DNA of 64,000 bases from Zonotrichia leucophrys gambelii. Taxonomy: Eukaryota; Chordata; Aves; Passeriformes; Passerellidae. The notes under the pieces are model-generated. The model searched no databases, was not told the origin of the DNA, and saw only the letters and a program-made list of their open reading frames with translations. The translations under genes and the position numbers were made by a program. Shown here one piece after another: positions 35,859-48,508 of the stretch (positions are counted from its first letter, which is position 1; every line of letters begins with the position of its first letter). The stretch covers positions 20,397,501-20,461,500 of the forward strand of contig NC_088176.1 in NCBI RefSeq assembly GCF_028769735.1, written 5' to 3'.

Positions 35859-38800
35859 GAATGCTAAGCATAGAGTCACAGAAAAAAGTTAGCCCCTGAA
35901 TGAAAATATTTCACATAGTTTACAAACATCTCTCATATTATCTCTTCTCACTTGTCTGTGCTGATATAAGAACAGCAGGCATATATTGTATGTCAGGCAA
36001 CTGCTTCAAGTGACTGCACCACAGGAAGAAGCATCGACACCAGCGACAAAAGAGAATGTTAGGGAAGCTTGTGGCTCCTACAAAATGCCTTGAAAAAACC
36101 CCTCTCTGTTGCAGCATGGACTCTAAACAAATATGCCTACATTCTCTCAAGGCATCTTACTTTCAAATGCAAATAATACGATGTGTAATGAAAGGGAATA
36201 AAGCCTTGTTCCCAGAATATAAAATAAAACTAACTGAATTTACCAAAGGACAAAAGAAGGTTGAAGCTCCCACTAATGGCTTTGTGTCTGATTTTTAATA
36301 CTAAAAGCTTCCCGTGCTTAGTTTATGAATTTGGAAGGGAGAAATTTTGAAACAAAACTATGTAACACATTTTCTCTCAGGCATATAGACTTCTACCTTT
36401 CCTGTGAAGATAATATACACATTTCAGTTTTCTGCATTTTAAGATTTTATCACCTTTTGGAGCAGCAAGGAGACGTTGCTGAAAGCATCTCATATTACCT
36501 AGATTAACCTTGTGCTCACTACTTCCCCACACAAATAGACACCAAAATAGCAAGCCAAGTCTTTCCTCTCTGATCTCCAAGTAAGTACTACCGCTTGAAA
36601 AAATATATCCTGTTACTGCTTGGAAAAAATATACTGTATTCCCACCCCCTCAAACCATTCCTCTGTAAAACAGTTCATCTTAAAAATACAGTACTGTCAC
36701 CTTCCTTTTTCAGGTTTTTGCCATTGCTGTCACTATGGAAACAATCAGATCATCAGATATGTCAGTAAGCACGATTTATAAAATACAAAAGCACCAATTG
36801 TAGATATTATACATAAAATCCAATCAAGACAAAATTAGCATGTTAGCAAGGAAACACTGGCTTTAAAGAATTTTTAATTTCATATGATTTCCTAGAGCAA
36901 TGCTGCAATGAGCTACGGCCAAGGAAAGAGCAGCCAGTGCAGAATCATGCATGAAGTCACACGGCCAAAGGCTGCAACAAACTGCCAGGACAAAGGGCTG
37001 TGATCAACCCTTTTCCATCCATTTAAAACACAAAAATCCTACAGTAACGTGAAGTCAGTATATCCCCAAAACATTACACCAACATAAGAAATATGGCAAG
37101 ACATACAGATATTTGTTTCTCTGAGACTTAGAAATAAATGAAGGAAGACCTTTTCAGTTTGTTTTGCCTGTATCTCAATAGCGCATTCAGTCACATTCCC
37201 CTCTGTTCATCACCTTTGTTCACATCTGCATCAGAAGCAAAGGTGAAGCCAATTACTCACAGCTTCCCAACCAAGCAAAGATTTAAAGCAGTTCTTAGAG
37301 AAACATCAGTTATAGAGCTTGGTTGGGCAGTTATTCTGTTGAGTTGTAGTTTCAGCAGTGCAAAAGCAGAGTGCTTATTATCGCGGTAAGATGGGGTTCA
37401 TCCAAACCCGTACGTGCAGAAGATGCAGTTTTCCCCTGCTCCCAAAGCTCAGGGCATACTTCACTTTGACATGTTGACTCAATTATAGCACTCGGGAGCC
37501 TCAGGAGAACAAACACAGCTTTTTGAGACACCTCCCTCTCTACCACACACACACACATTCTCCCTGTGCTTATTTAGAAGCTCACTGCCTTTCATCATCA
37601 CACTATTCTCTCATATGTTACACTGATGCACCTACTCACATTGCTGCCTTTCCTCACCTTTACTGTCTTGGAAAGTAAGCAATTACCATACTTCAAATTC
37701 AGCTACTGAAGTTACAACACAGATAACAAAAGCAAGAGGGACCTCTTTTTATGGCAAGATAAAATATTTCAGCTCAAGAAAACAGGTCAAACCCAAGAGT
37801 CAGGGAGCACTAGGAGAAGAGAGAAGAGACATGAAGCTGTAAACTGCTTTTAAAACATTGGGAGCGAAAAGAATAACGTGTACTTTTCTTAATAATGACG
37901 TGGCAAACAGTAAGCTCCAGGTGCCATTTTGGGTTGGAAAGACAATCTGCCAATCTGCCAGTGCTGCACAGCTGACCCTGAGACTGCTTGGTGCCTTTCG
38001 GACTTGGCTGAAGGACTTCTGCCTTTGATGCTACATGCACATACAGCCAAGTCCCTTACCTTCAGAGCCCCTCAAGTGGCTCAACAGAAGAAACAGTCTA
38101 CAGTATTCTTGTCTTAAAAGCTCTGGTTTTGACAGGCTGTCTTGATGACAGATGGAAATTTATTAGATTATTCACTTTTTGAAACAGGACGAACAGATCA
38201 GGTACTCTGAGATGGAGATAGTCCCTTCCTCACTTGAAACACATGGTTTTGATTCCTAATTTCCAAAACACAAGATTACATGCTTTGTCTAAGATTTCCT
38301 CTATTAGACTGCAGAAGTTAGATGGAATGAATTCAGACAGCAGCTGCAAGGAGAGAATGACTGAAAGATTTGGAATTCTGACCTATCAAGAGGGCAAGGA
38401 AGAACGAAAGTTATAAATTACATAACTGAGTAAAAAGGTAGAGTAGAGGGCAAAGTAAGATAAATTTAATAAGTCTTTTGTGGGAAATCCTCTTCCACAA
38501 AAAGCTTCTAGAAACAGAGTGAATTTTGATGCAGTTTCCCTGCAATGAATTATATTAGTTCACAAAAATCAGGAAACTGTAAGATAGTACAGAGGACAAT
38601 TCAGAGCTGGAGTTTATGTTGCTCAAATATTGGACAACTGTGCAAGTTTGTATCTGTTTTCTATCTGGCTCTTTTTTTCCTCCTTTCCCTTAATCGTGCA
38701 TGCCTGAGGGCTTCCAAATACCCTGTGCTGAAGTATTCAACACTCTTAAAAAGTTAGAATCATTTATCTGGTACAGTGGTACTTCTCATTTGTGTATGTA

Positions 38801-41800
38801 GCTCTCTGCCCTCGCTTCTCTTGTATCCTTTCCTAGGCTCCAAGGTGACTAGAAAACACTGCCTGTTGAAGTCTGGGTAACAAACAGTATCTACACAATA
38901 TTTTCAGTATTATCACCTACTGCACATTCCTAAGCACAATTTCTAGTACATTTCTTAAGACCATAGGTTATTCCAATCAGTCTGATATTAATTACATGTC
39001 CTCTAGCAAAGACTGCTCTTAGGACTCTGAACAACCACCAAAGTCAGTGCCACAACACCAACATGAAAAAATCCAACAATAAACAAAGAACTTTTGCATG
39101 TACTGTATGACTTCTGCAGAATTTAATATGTCACTGAAATCAGTAGGGGAGATCATTAGAAAATTCCTTGTCATATACAGAAGCTTTCATTCTTCAGGTA
39201 TTTAGAAAGAAAGCTAAAGACACAGCAAACTCAGGTAAACATTTTTTCAAAATAATAAGTCTACACCATGATTTAAGGTACTTGCTGGTATTTGAGTTTA
39301 CTACATACTGACTTCCTAGCTGTAAAACACTGATTTTACCTTTTCTCAATGCATTCATGCAAACAGGTCTTCAGTCAACACATGAAACTCTTGCCCTCCA
39401 CATGCCCTGAGAGTAACTGTGGGGCAGGACAACTATTTCAATATTTCCCTGTGATGGTGGATGTAAAAAAAAAAACCAAACATTTTTACCAGACAGTAAA
39501 ACAAGCACTTTGTAGTAATAGAGAGAAGTACCTCGAAAGGGTCCTTAACCTCACTATGAATACTATGCCCTATAAAATCAATTTGGCAAATCTGTGCTAC
39601 ATCAGAGGAGTTTCACTATCTGTAATTCCATTGAAAAAGACAGGATTACTATTTATAAAAGGGTAGACAACAGAAGCAAACATAGAGCTGGAGAGAAGAA
39701 AGCAATCCTGCTTCATGAAAAAATACACCTGAAGTCTGAAATATAAACACATTTAATCTTCTTGGGCTGTTCTTGCTTAGCATAAACAGAAAATAAAACT
39801 GTATCTATTACTTCTTCCCTGCTTTGCTTACTGATTAGTGAACTGAATGTCATCTTCTTACTTTGAGCTTTCTTCTAATAGATTAATGACAATAGAAAAG
39901 CCACAACATTGAACAGCAAACATCTGCTATTTTCTTGGACTCACATGCATTTTCTAACAGCACCCTGAACTAGAAAATACTCTTCATACACATGCCCGAG
40001 GTTTACATGCATTATAATCCAACTACAAGAGTTCAGACTGAACTTGCTTGCAGTATTCTGATACTCTGTAACAGAGCAACAAGAAGGCAAATAAGTTTCA
40101 GAAGACCTATTTATTTTGGAAAGTGATAGTGATTCTCAATCACTTAACGGCTGTCTTCCAAGAAAATAAACAAAATTCAAAGGTTCCTCCTGATTCTGGA
40201 AGAATCAGTGCTGTTCACTAGCCAGCACTTAATACTGCCTACATTCAAACAGAGCTCTATAGCAGTCCAGCAGGCTCTCTAGAGGAATCACACACTATCA
40301 GAACAACTGTCAAAATCAACATGTAAAAACCACGTCCCCATTGTATGTGGTACACTCCAGTTATTTCAAATATCCTTCCATAAGATAACCTGCTTGGTAA
40401 AAATGTCAAGTGGCAAAAAAGACAGGAAAAAAATCTAACTTTTCACCCAGTAAATAAATTAATTCTATGAATGAATTGCATTGATGACATTTATGCCCTT
40501 TTTCTTTGGCATAAAGTAGTTACCTGCTGAGAAAACAGAATCTCTAAATCCAAATGAAGTTTGCCATCCATTCAGAGAAAGAACAGGATGACAATCATGT
40601 GGCATACATTTATTACATATTTAATGCAGTTCTGGAAATCAGAGATTGTTGGCAGTAAGTACAGTGGAAGAAGCTAGACTAAACAAAAGGAAACACCTGA
40701 GGAGGAGTTATTCCCAAGGAAGAGCTTAGGAAGTAAGGACAGCATTTCTCACAGATTTTTCAGACCCAACACATCTTCAAAGCTACTACTTTGAATATGG
40801 ACTCTCCCTCCTGCTCTTGCTAGTTCATGGGAAATTTCATCTCTGCCAAACAAATCAAGGGAAACTGAACTGCAGATTCCATTAACTTGAACTCTGAGAC
40901 AGCAACTCGGCTACTGTGAGTCACTGACAGCTGGGAACAACCCTGCCAGCTTGGGAGAGACACCAAATTCACTGCAATATCCATCCTCATACATGCAAAT
41001 CCACAACGGCCAGCACATCTGAAAGGAATCACAAGGATGCCTACTGGAGGGGGAGATGTCTGGTGGAAAAAGATTCCTCAGCAGGACGGGTCTGCTTCAG
41101 GCAGTTGCTGCTAATACAGCCTTATGTGCCCAGAGCTCTCAGCAGAACACAACTCCATGTTCAGATCTGGTGTTTTAAACATAGAGGTCCAAAACTTTGC
41201 CCTGTGCCTGAATTTCTGGTGAGTGAGACTCTCAAAAAGGATCTTAGAAAGTTTTCCAGCAGTAAATCTACATACATATAACCACTTCCAAATCATCCAT
41301 TCTCTTGGTATGGAAAAGGAAGTGAAAATGCAGTATGCTAATTAAGGACTCCACAGATGCCTCTACAGATTCCACATGTATCAAAAAAGATATTCAGGCC
41401 TTCCTGCATCACAAATCAAAGTACAAAGAAACAGATACCACCAAACAGGAGGGATGAGCAATCAGCTTCTTTTGATACCTAAAACTACATCACTAAATCC
41501 AGTGATGTTTGTATCTCTGGTCTCATCAGGCTGTCTCATTAAAAAACCTGGCTTGTGCATTATATATTGCTTTTGTAGCTGCACCAAGTCACTGCACATT
41601 CACAGTTCAGCCAGTTACACGGCTACAGCAGAGGGCAAAGAGTAACTCATTTAGAAGGGTGAGAGAAATGACAGGAGGAAAGAAGCAACTTGATGCAGAT
41701 TCCTTAGGCTACATATGTCATAAAAGCATCCACTCAGAAATAAAATTAAGAGAGTTGCTTGGGATGGGGGAAGGTTTGGCTCTTTTAAAGAAATTCATGT

Positions 41801-43870
41801 TTTCTAGAGGACAAGCACAAAAACACATGGCTCATCAGTAACTGCCCTTACAGTTTTCTTCAACATACAAGATTTACTCACTTTTAGAGCCCTGTCTACA
41901 ACAGCAAGCTTTAGAAGAAAAAACCCCAAACTCGGCTCAGTTGTATCACGAAGTCTCACATGACTTAGCACTAACGGTAGAAAGACCAAAAATGCTTAGC
42001 CTCAAGAGTACCATTGTAATTGCTAAACTCAACCTTATTAGAAACGATTATTCTCTACAAGCCCCCAGGTACAGAGGATTATTCTTTACGATTATTTAAT
42101 AAAATTACAATTTCATAACTGTAACTTCTTCCAGGACAGAGCCTTACATCTACCTGCTACCTCTTAAATTAAACTTATTTCTTGCTTGCTTGCTAATCTT
42201 TCTTGATATTGTATTCATCATGATTGCATCTCCCCACTTCCTGACCGAGGAAACATTGCAAACCAAATGGAATTTTAAATTCAATGCATACTGTCATGTC
42301 AAATGTCAGCTAGGAACATATTTCTGCCACACAGAACTACTTCTGGAGTTGTATGCAGTAAACTACTGATTTTAGTGTCCCTCAGTTAGGAGACTGTAAG
42401 AGTCCTTGGTCAGATAGGTTCTTCTCATTGAAATCACAGAGCAAGATAATCACAGAACAAGATCTTGCTTTACCAGACAAATTTATCTACAAACAAAACG
42501 AGGAGGAGAATCCTGCCTTGCCTTTTATGGTTTCAAAGATACATCTTGAAATTGAGTTGATGATTAATGCAGTCTCATGGAAAACAGACGAATACAGACA
42601 TTACAATATCATATATTTACTTTCATCTACCCTTCTTCAGAATACTAATAACTTCCTATAAACAAAGTTTTGTTTATTTCCTATCAACTAAGTTTGACAC
42701 TCCCCTTAGTCACTGCACTTTTACATGCCTGGCACACTCAGTATTTCACTGACTGAAGGGGAAGATTTTGAAAAACTCTTGATAAGTACTCACAGCAGAG
42801 TATTAAATTTCTTACCCATCTTATAAACAGTCCTGTCGATTTGATAAAAGTCTGTTCAGTTAATGCTCAGGTAACTCAGCTACCTTCAGAAGACAGCTGA
42901 TGTGGTAAACATAGAATCTTAAGAGAAATTCACACAACTATATAGGAAACATGTAGTCATGCATGGCCCTCAGCCATCCCTTCCTCTGTAGATTACAGGC
43001 TGGATATTGCATTTGTATCATTTATTTTCAGGGTCTCAGATATTTCCCTAGCTCTAAATTCAGATCTGCTCAAGAGATGAAACATGCCTACCTGTCAGCT
43101 TCCCTGGTCTCCAGTGCTGCAGAATGCCACACAATTTACACTAAACCAGAGCCTCACAGTGCTTTGATGGCTGATGCTTGCAATTTTATGAGCTGGTAGA
43201 TTAGACTTTTTCCATTGCAAACCTAGATACAGTTTAAGGTGACAGGCTGGGCAAGTCTGGATTTATCAGTTCCTCTGAACATAAACCTGCATCAAAGAGG
43301 ATGGAAGTTAAGCACTCACCTTTTCAGCAGTGCCTTTGTTCAGAAGCCAACACACAGAGCAAAGTCAACAATGCCTGGCTCACAAGCACACCCTCCAGCT
43401 GGGAAAAAAAAACCCAGAATGAGTCTAGATTAGAGATACACAGGAAAGAAAGATCAAAGAGTACTTTATTTTATACACATATGAAGAGCACTGCACACAG
43501 GCTGTGCAACCAACCACTTTGTTCTAAACAGAAAATATTCAACACAGTGCACACACTATTGTGGCTCCCTAAAAACATGTGAAGTGAAAGCAAATGCAGT
43601 ATTTGTCAATCATGGAAACCAACCCCCAGTATACAGAAGGAAAAGCAGAAAGAGAAAAAATATGCTAAGAACCCCTTGGTTTCTTTTAAGAGTTAACAGT
43701 CTACCAGGCAACAGAGTTCCAACTTCCTTGACTATAACTGCCAGAGAACTTGGCCTTAAATTTCACATAACAACATTTCTTTGTAATGAGAAAGTTAAAA
43801 CATGCCCCCATAGGAAGTCCTCAATACCAGAGTTCAGAGCAACTGAAACTCTTGTGCAGACTGCATAATA
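35859..43870. other. Unique AT-rich non-coding sequence
   Basis: No gene, RNA or interspersed repeat recognised. It contains a short (CA)7 microsatellite at 37544-37557. Open frames of up to about 110 codons (for example 41509-41841) show no family resemblance. Confidence 0.5.
37544..37557. repeat. (CA)7 microsatellite
   Basis: Seven CA units without interruption. Too short to be strongly polymorphic. Confidence 0.9.
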
Positions 43871-44014
43871 CCAGAATCACAGAATATTCTGATCTGGAAG
43901 AGATCCACAAGGATGGCTGAGTCCAACTCTGAAGTGAATGGTCTGTACAGGGATCAAATCCACAGCCTTGGTGCTATAAGCACCATGCTCTGACCAACTG
44001 AGCTGATCCTGGGG
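43871..44014 (-). mobile_element. TguSINE1-like SINE: tRNA-Ile head and CR1-type tail, minus strand
   Basis: Read on the minus strand from 44014 downwards, the head follows the tRNA-Ile sequence. An A-box CAGCTCAGTTGG and the anticodon region GTGCTTATAGCACC come first, then a B-box GATTTGATCCC, which has two changes from the consensus. This is followed by a short body with GAGTTGGACTCAGCCATCC, and the element ends with CAGAATATTCTGTGATTCTG, which is the CR1 tail motif. This head-and-tail structure is what is described for TguSINE1, a CR1-mobilised passerine SINE. It is about 144 bp, consistent with a full-length copy. The head is not a functional tRNA because its acceptor half is replaced by SINE body sequence. 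Confidence 0.9.
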
Positions 44015-45039
44015 ATATGGAGAGACCATGTATAGAAATTAAATGGAGCAATATAAATTGCTGTCTCATAGCTGTGTTTGAAAAAAAAGATTCAGGGTTT
44101 TTTGCTTTGCAAAGGGACATCCCCAGCCTGGTACACTTTCCAAATTCTTTAAATAATCTCCTCAAATTAATTCCATGGGCTGCCTTCCAGCCTGCAGGAA
44201 TCACCCAGCAAATGCCAAGCATAGGCAAGTCCTTTCTCCCCCAAGCTGGGGTCTGGGGCAGCAGCTCCATGTGATGACTTCTCATTGTCCACTTCCACCA
44301 CAGCAGGGCCCAGCAGGCACCTGGCACCTACCCAGAGAAGTTACTGAGGGGAGCAGTGAACCTGAACACATTTTACTGTTTACCCTATGGCACCAGCCAA
44401 ACAGAGCAGCTTAGGGCTGCTCCCTATCCGTCCAGATGCAGCCAAACTGACTTTCTGAATGGAATGTTAAGATGCACTTTATTTCATTAATGAAAAATTC
44501 TCTGCTGCCTTCCTCTACATTAAAAAGGTGTTAATCCTGTTCACACCATCCTATCACGTGCATGTGGCCACACAACACAAACAGTAATTCATAGTCCAGG
44601 AGCTCCCTTAACCTTCCCCACTAGATGCAAACAGGAAGAAACCAGGGCAACTAGACCTCTATATCTGGCACTAGTTTGCTCCCATGTATCTGCAGCTACA
44701 GCCCTTAAGCAGAAAGCAGCAGGACACCATTCTTGAAAAATCATTCCTGAAACTTACTCACCTTTCTTCTCCCCTTATACCGTTTCGGACTGTTTGCCCA
44801 ACTGTTCCTTTTTAAAATACTTTTTTCCTGAAGAAAGACAGGATCTAAGACTGGTATGCAATAATGTAGATTTGAATCAGCAGGAAGCAGTATGGAGGCA
44901 ATATTAAAGAGTTAAGACTTGTTCTAATGCCTCAAAAGCAAACATAAATTAAATGGGTAAAAGATTTCCAAATTATTTAATCTATTTTCATTAGAAAATT
45001 GAGTCTTTGATGTTAGAGTATTTCCTGACTATTTCTATC
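44015..45039. other. Unique non-coding sequence
   Basis: No gene or repeat recognised. Overlapping frames of 80-120 codons around 44017-44414 on both strands are not supported. Confidence 0.5.
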
Positions 45040-45330
45040 AGTCTTTTGTATAATATATTTGTTTTTATATATTTGTTCTTCCAGTCTTTCCTTTGGGCAG
45101 ACTATTCCATACTTCAATATATTTTATAACCTCATTCCCTTATTTCTAGTTATGCCCCTTCTCACTTTACTAATTTAATTAGTTTCTATCTTCCAAGTAT
45201 GCACCTTTCAAATATTTGCAGACTCTTATCACATCTCTCAGCTACACTTCTGGTTATCATATAGCCAAGAAGGCATGTGTGCCTGTAGGTCCCCTGGTCT
45301 ATACTCCTTTGCCATTTGTCCCTCCAATCT
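45040..45330 (-). mobile_element. Decayed CR1-like LINE remnant, minus strand
   Basis: Several short blocks in order resemble the antisense 3' part of old amniote CR1 elements: CTATTCCATACTTCAATAT, a CTTATTTCTAGTTATG block, and TTTGCAGACTCTTATCACAT with CTCTCAGCTAC behind it. Identity is low and gaps are frequent, so the limits are approximate and the call is tentative. Confidence 0.4.
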
Positions 45331-47410
45331 CTTCAGTTCATTTAAATCTATCTAAAAACAAGAAGTTTAAGCCTGGTACAACTTGCAATTGTTCAAGAAG
45401 GTTGTTCAAGAAGGACCTTCTCTTTAATTTTTGTAACTCAAAACTGTATTAATTTACCACCTGTTACCATGACACATCTGTAAACTGATTTATCTGCTGT
45501 GCAGCTATTCACTTCAAATGTTTCTGGTGCTTGAACAACTAGTGCTTTTCCAGTTTCACTCCTTCCCCGGAGCACACACAAACACATTTCTTGTTAAACC
45601 ATTTTGACTGAATTCTCCCCAGGGCCTCCCCACAAGTGGGAAGTACTATTTTTTTTATATTCTCCAATTAGTTCTACTATCTCTAGTTCCTCTGTTAGTG
45701 TCTTCACTGTTAATTCACTTCTAACATTTGGCATCTTAGAAGTTTAGAAAGACCCCAGCCTCTAATAAAGGTGTAAAACCATCCCTTTTTCAGTAAGATA
45801 CAACAATACAAGGACTCCACATGGCTAAATAGAGTATTCTTCAGTACTACCATGTTTACATTTCTGTGTCTTCCTGTTGAGCATTTCCTACTCTCAGCCT
45901 GAATTATCTAATGCAAGTGACCAAAACACACAACCTGATGTCTCTTAAGCCAGTTACAACACACAGTTATGCCAGGGGTGCTGTTAGAAGGCAGCAGCTG
46001 TCTCCTTCCTTCCCTTCCCTTGCCCACACATTACCCAGCAGCACGTTGCCTTTGTCGTGCCACCACTGCCCTGTGGTGAGCCAGGTTACTTTTCTATTTC
46101 AGATTCAGTGCATTGTGCATCTGCACAAATACTTGTAATGGTACTCTGCACAGATTATGCAGGGACAGGAGAGTGGGACTGTGTGAGAACTTACACCACA
46201 GAAAATGTCCATCGAGTCCTGTGCTGAATTCCCACTTGTAAGCATCACCTTAGTGTCAGAAAGTAAGCCTGGCATCCTGTAACTGAGAAGTCTGCAAAAA
46301 CCCAAAGACTTCCCAGAAACAAACAGAAGGAGAAGCCTTAAGACCATGTGAACGAACACTGAAGATTTCTGCACAGTTGAGGGGACAAGATGAATTGAAC
46401 ACAAGGTAGATTTGTTAAGGAGCTGAATTCTTCCAAGGATTAGAAAAAAACTTGATGGAGTAAAGGAATACAAAAACACATTGTTTATTGGAACGTTCTC
46501 AAAAGATTTGGTAGAGTCCTTCACAAAGGGCTACTCAAGTCAGTGTGCAGGCAAGAAGAACAAAGTACTGTCACAAGCAGGAAACTGGCAAAAAGAAATG
46601 AAACAAGAATCACTGATCAGTTTTGAGCATGGAAGAAGGGTACTTGTGGAGTTCTCAAACATCAGCATCTATTTTTTTCAGATTGTTATTAAATAATTGC
46701 AAAAGAAGGCGAAAACAAATAAAATTTCATCTGAACACAACTTTGAGTGAGGTGGGTTAAATGCACAGAATAATGTGTATTATTTAAGGAAATTCTCACA
46801 GAGAACTCCTGGGCAGTCTGAAACCATAGCAACAAAGAAAATGAGAAATATGAGAAAGAAATAAACGCCAGAAAAAGAGATCTTTAATTATGAGCTATAA
46901 ACTTCCTGTCGTTACTCTGTAGGAATTTATGTTGTCTGTCAGTAAAAACAGTCATGTGATCAGCACTGTATAAAAAGTAAACAAGATGTTTAGAAAAAAA
47001 ACCCCATTATATATATTAGCATTCTCTGGCATACACTTTCTAAATCTATACTTTTACCTTTAATGTATTTAAGTCTCCAGCTTGATTAAAGCAATATTTA
47101 GCAGAAAGATAAACCCTCATGAAAATCCAATGAAAATTATCAGCACAAAGAATAGGCCTAAAATTGAAGGAAAACTATACAGAAACCATTTCAGTGCCCT
47201 TGAAAATCACAGGCAACAGGCTTGGGATCAGTGACACCTAAAGCATTTCCATATTTTCCTGTTATCTCTGCTAGTATCTTCCAGGACAGAGTATGCCTGG
47301 TTTCTAGGCAATCCAGTCTACTGCTTAACTGCTGGCACTGCTGGAAAGCTGTCCCTGAATTCTAATTACACAATTTACACCCTTTACTTCTGGGGAGAGA
47401 GAATAGGAGA
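45331..47410. other. Unique AT-rich non-coding sequence
   Basis: No supported gene. The minus-strand open frame at 46105-46524 (139 codons) has no family resemblance. Part of 45330-45750 may still belong to the decayed CR1 remnant, but I cannot align it. Confidence 0.45.
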
Positions 47411-47412
47411 GA

Positions 47413-47432
47413 TTTTTTTTCTCTCTCTCTTT
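47413..47432. repeat. Polypyrimidine T8(CT)5 tract
   Basis: Eight T followed by five CT units, then TTGCAG. It looks like a strong 3' splice site, but the following bases lack a usable open frame in this direction. Confidence 0.8.
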
Positions 47433-47470
47433 GCAGCACACTTTAAAATTTTTACATTATTGTAACTCCT

Positions 47471-47625
47471 CTAGCCTGAATAATTCTGATTGTTCCATTC
47501 TCTCCTGGTAGGTCACATTTCCTTTGCTATTACGTTCACCTGAGCTACTTTCAGTTGGCCCTCATCTTTCCTCAAATATGGTGTGCAAAAATATCTGCAG
47601 CAGTCCATTGTTCCAGAACACAGTA
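47471..47625 (-). mobile_element. Ancient CR1-like LINE remnant, minus strand
   Basis: The plus strand follows the antisense consensus of old amniote CR1 elements in order: TAGCCTGAATAATTCTGATT, a TCTCTCCTGGTAGGTCACAT block, TTTGCTATTACGTTCACCTG, and CATCTTTCCTCAAATATGGT followed by GTGCAAAAATATCTGCAGCA. The collinearity of four or five blocks makes this better supported than the remnant near 45.1 kb. It lies in the reverse-transcriptase to 3' side of the element and has no coding capacity left. Confidence 0.65.
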
Positions 47626-48207
47626 AAGAGAAAGATCATGTAGGACTGCTGTAGTCTGAGTTCAGACTGGAGCAATCCAGGTCAGTTTCTTCCATTGATC
47701 AATTTTCCATAACACAAAAAACAAAGATTCTATCACTTCCTCCAAAACAGTAGATTGGGTACTAAGAACAGGACACTGTATTACACACAGCACTTCCGTG
47801 ACTGGATACAGCATTCTCTTCTTTTTTATTTCTCATCAGTGCATTCTATGCCTCAAAGTAAGCCAGAAAGGAGAATGGCTGTTAAAATAAAACAATAATG
47901 ACATCAAAGAAACAAAGTGATGAAATGACAGACAGCAATCTTTCTTTAATGTATTTGTGTGTGGATATATGACATCTGAAAGCCATCACACAATAATTAT
48001 GGCAACACTTAAAAATTTCACTTACTGTTAAAAACAGGAAACGGAGTTTTGTGACCAAATTGTTGAGAAAACTTTCTATAACTTGTTTCAACTATATTCT
48101 CACTTCTATTTACATTATAGCACAGACAAAAAGGCTTCAGCCAAGGCTAGGTTTGTTGCATATAATGTATCTACCCAAACACACAGTTGCCCTTTTTACA
48201 AGGGCAT
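47626..48207. other. Unique AT-rich non-coding sequence
   Basis: Nothing recognisable between the ancient CR1 remnant and the younger CR1 copy. Confidence 0.5.
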
Positions 48208-48508
48208 GCAGTAATAGGACTTATAGGAATGGCTTTAAACTAACTGAAAGAGGGGAGGTTTTATTTGGGAAGAAATTCTTTACTAAGAGGGTGGTGGGGC
48301 ATAGCAATAAATGATCCAGACAAGCTGCAGATGACCCATCCTGGAAGTGTTCGAGCCAGGCTGGATGGGCTTTGAGCACCCTGGGCTAGTGGAAAGGTGT
48401 CAATGGTCATGGCAGGAGTGCTAGTAACTAGCCTATATAGGCCTTTTCCAAAAGCCTATAAAAAGCCTATAAGGCCTTTTCCAACCAAAACCACTAGGAT
48501 TCTAACAG
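48208..48508 (+). mobile_element. CR1 LINE 3' end fragment, plus strand
   Basis: The sequence follows the CR1 3' region in sense orientation. Blocks seen in order are AATGGCTTTAAACTAACTGA, GAAGAAATTCTTTACTAAGA with GGGTGGTGGGGCA, and CCATCCTGGAAGTGTTCGAG. They are followed by CCAGGCTGGATGGGCTTTGA, a TCATGGCAGGAG block, and CCTTTTCCAACCAAAACCA before the degenerated terminal ATTCTA repeat. It is 5'-truncated and about 300 bp long. A local tandem duplication sits at 48431-48486. Confidence 0.9.
48431..48486. repeat. Tandem duplication inside the CR1 copy
   Basis: GCCTATATAGGCCTTTTCCA (48431-48450), a partial unit GCCTATAAAAA (48454-48464) and GCCTATAAGGCCTTTTCCAA (48465-48484) repeat the CR1 block that normally occurs once before the terminal CCAACC. 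The duplication happened after, or during, insertion of this copy. Confidence 0.8.

Noticed and set aside
43940..44014. tRNA-Ile gene
   Set aside because: The tRNA-like part is the head of a SINE: boxes are mutated and the 3' acceptor half is replaced by SINE body and CR1 tail.
46105..46524. 139-codon minus-strand open frame
   Set aside because: No family resemblance and no supporting splice sites or conserved motifs.
47411..47436. Strong 3' splice-site look-alike (T8, CT repeats, then TTGCAG)
   Set aside because: The following sequence has stops early and no donor or protein-like frame; more simply a pyrimidine microsatellite.
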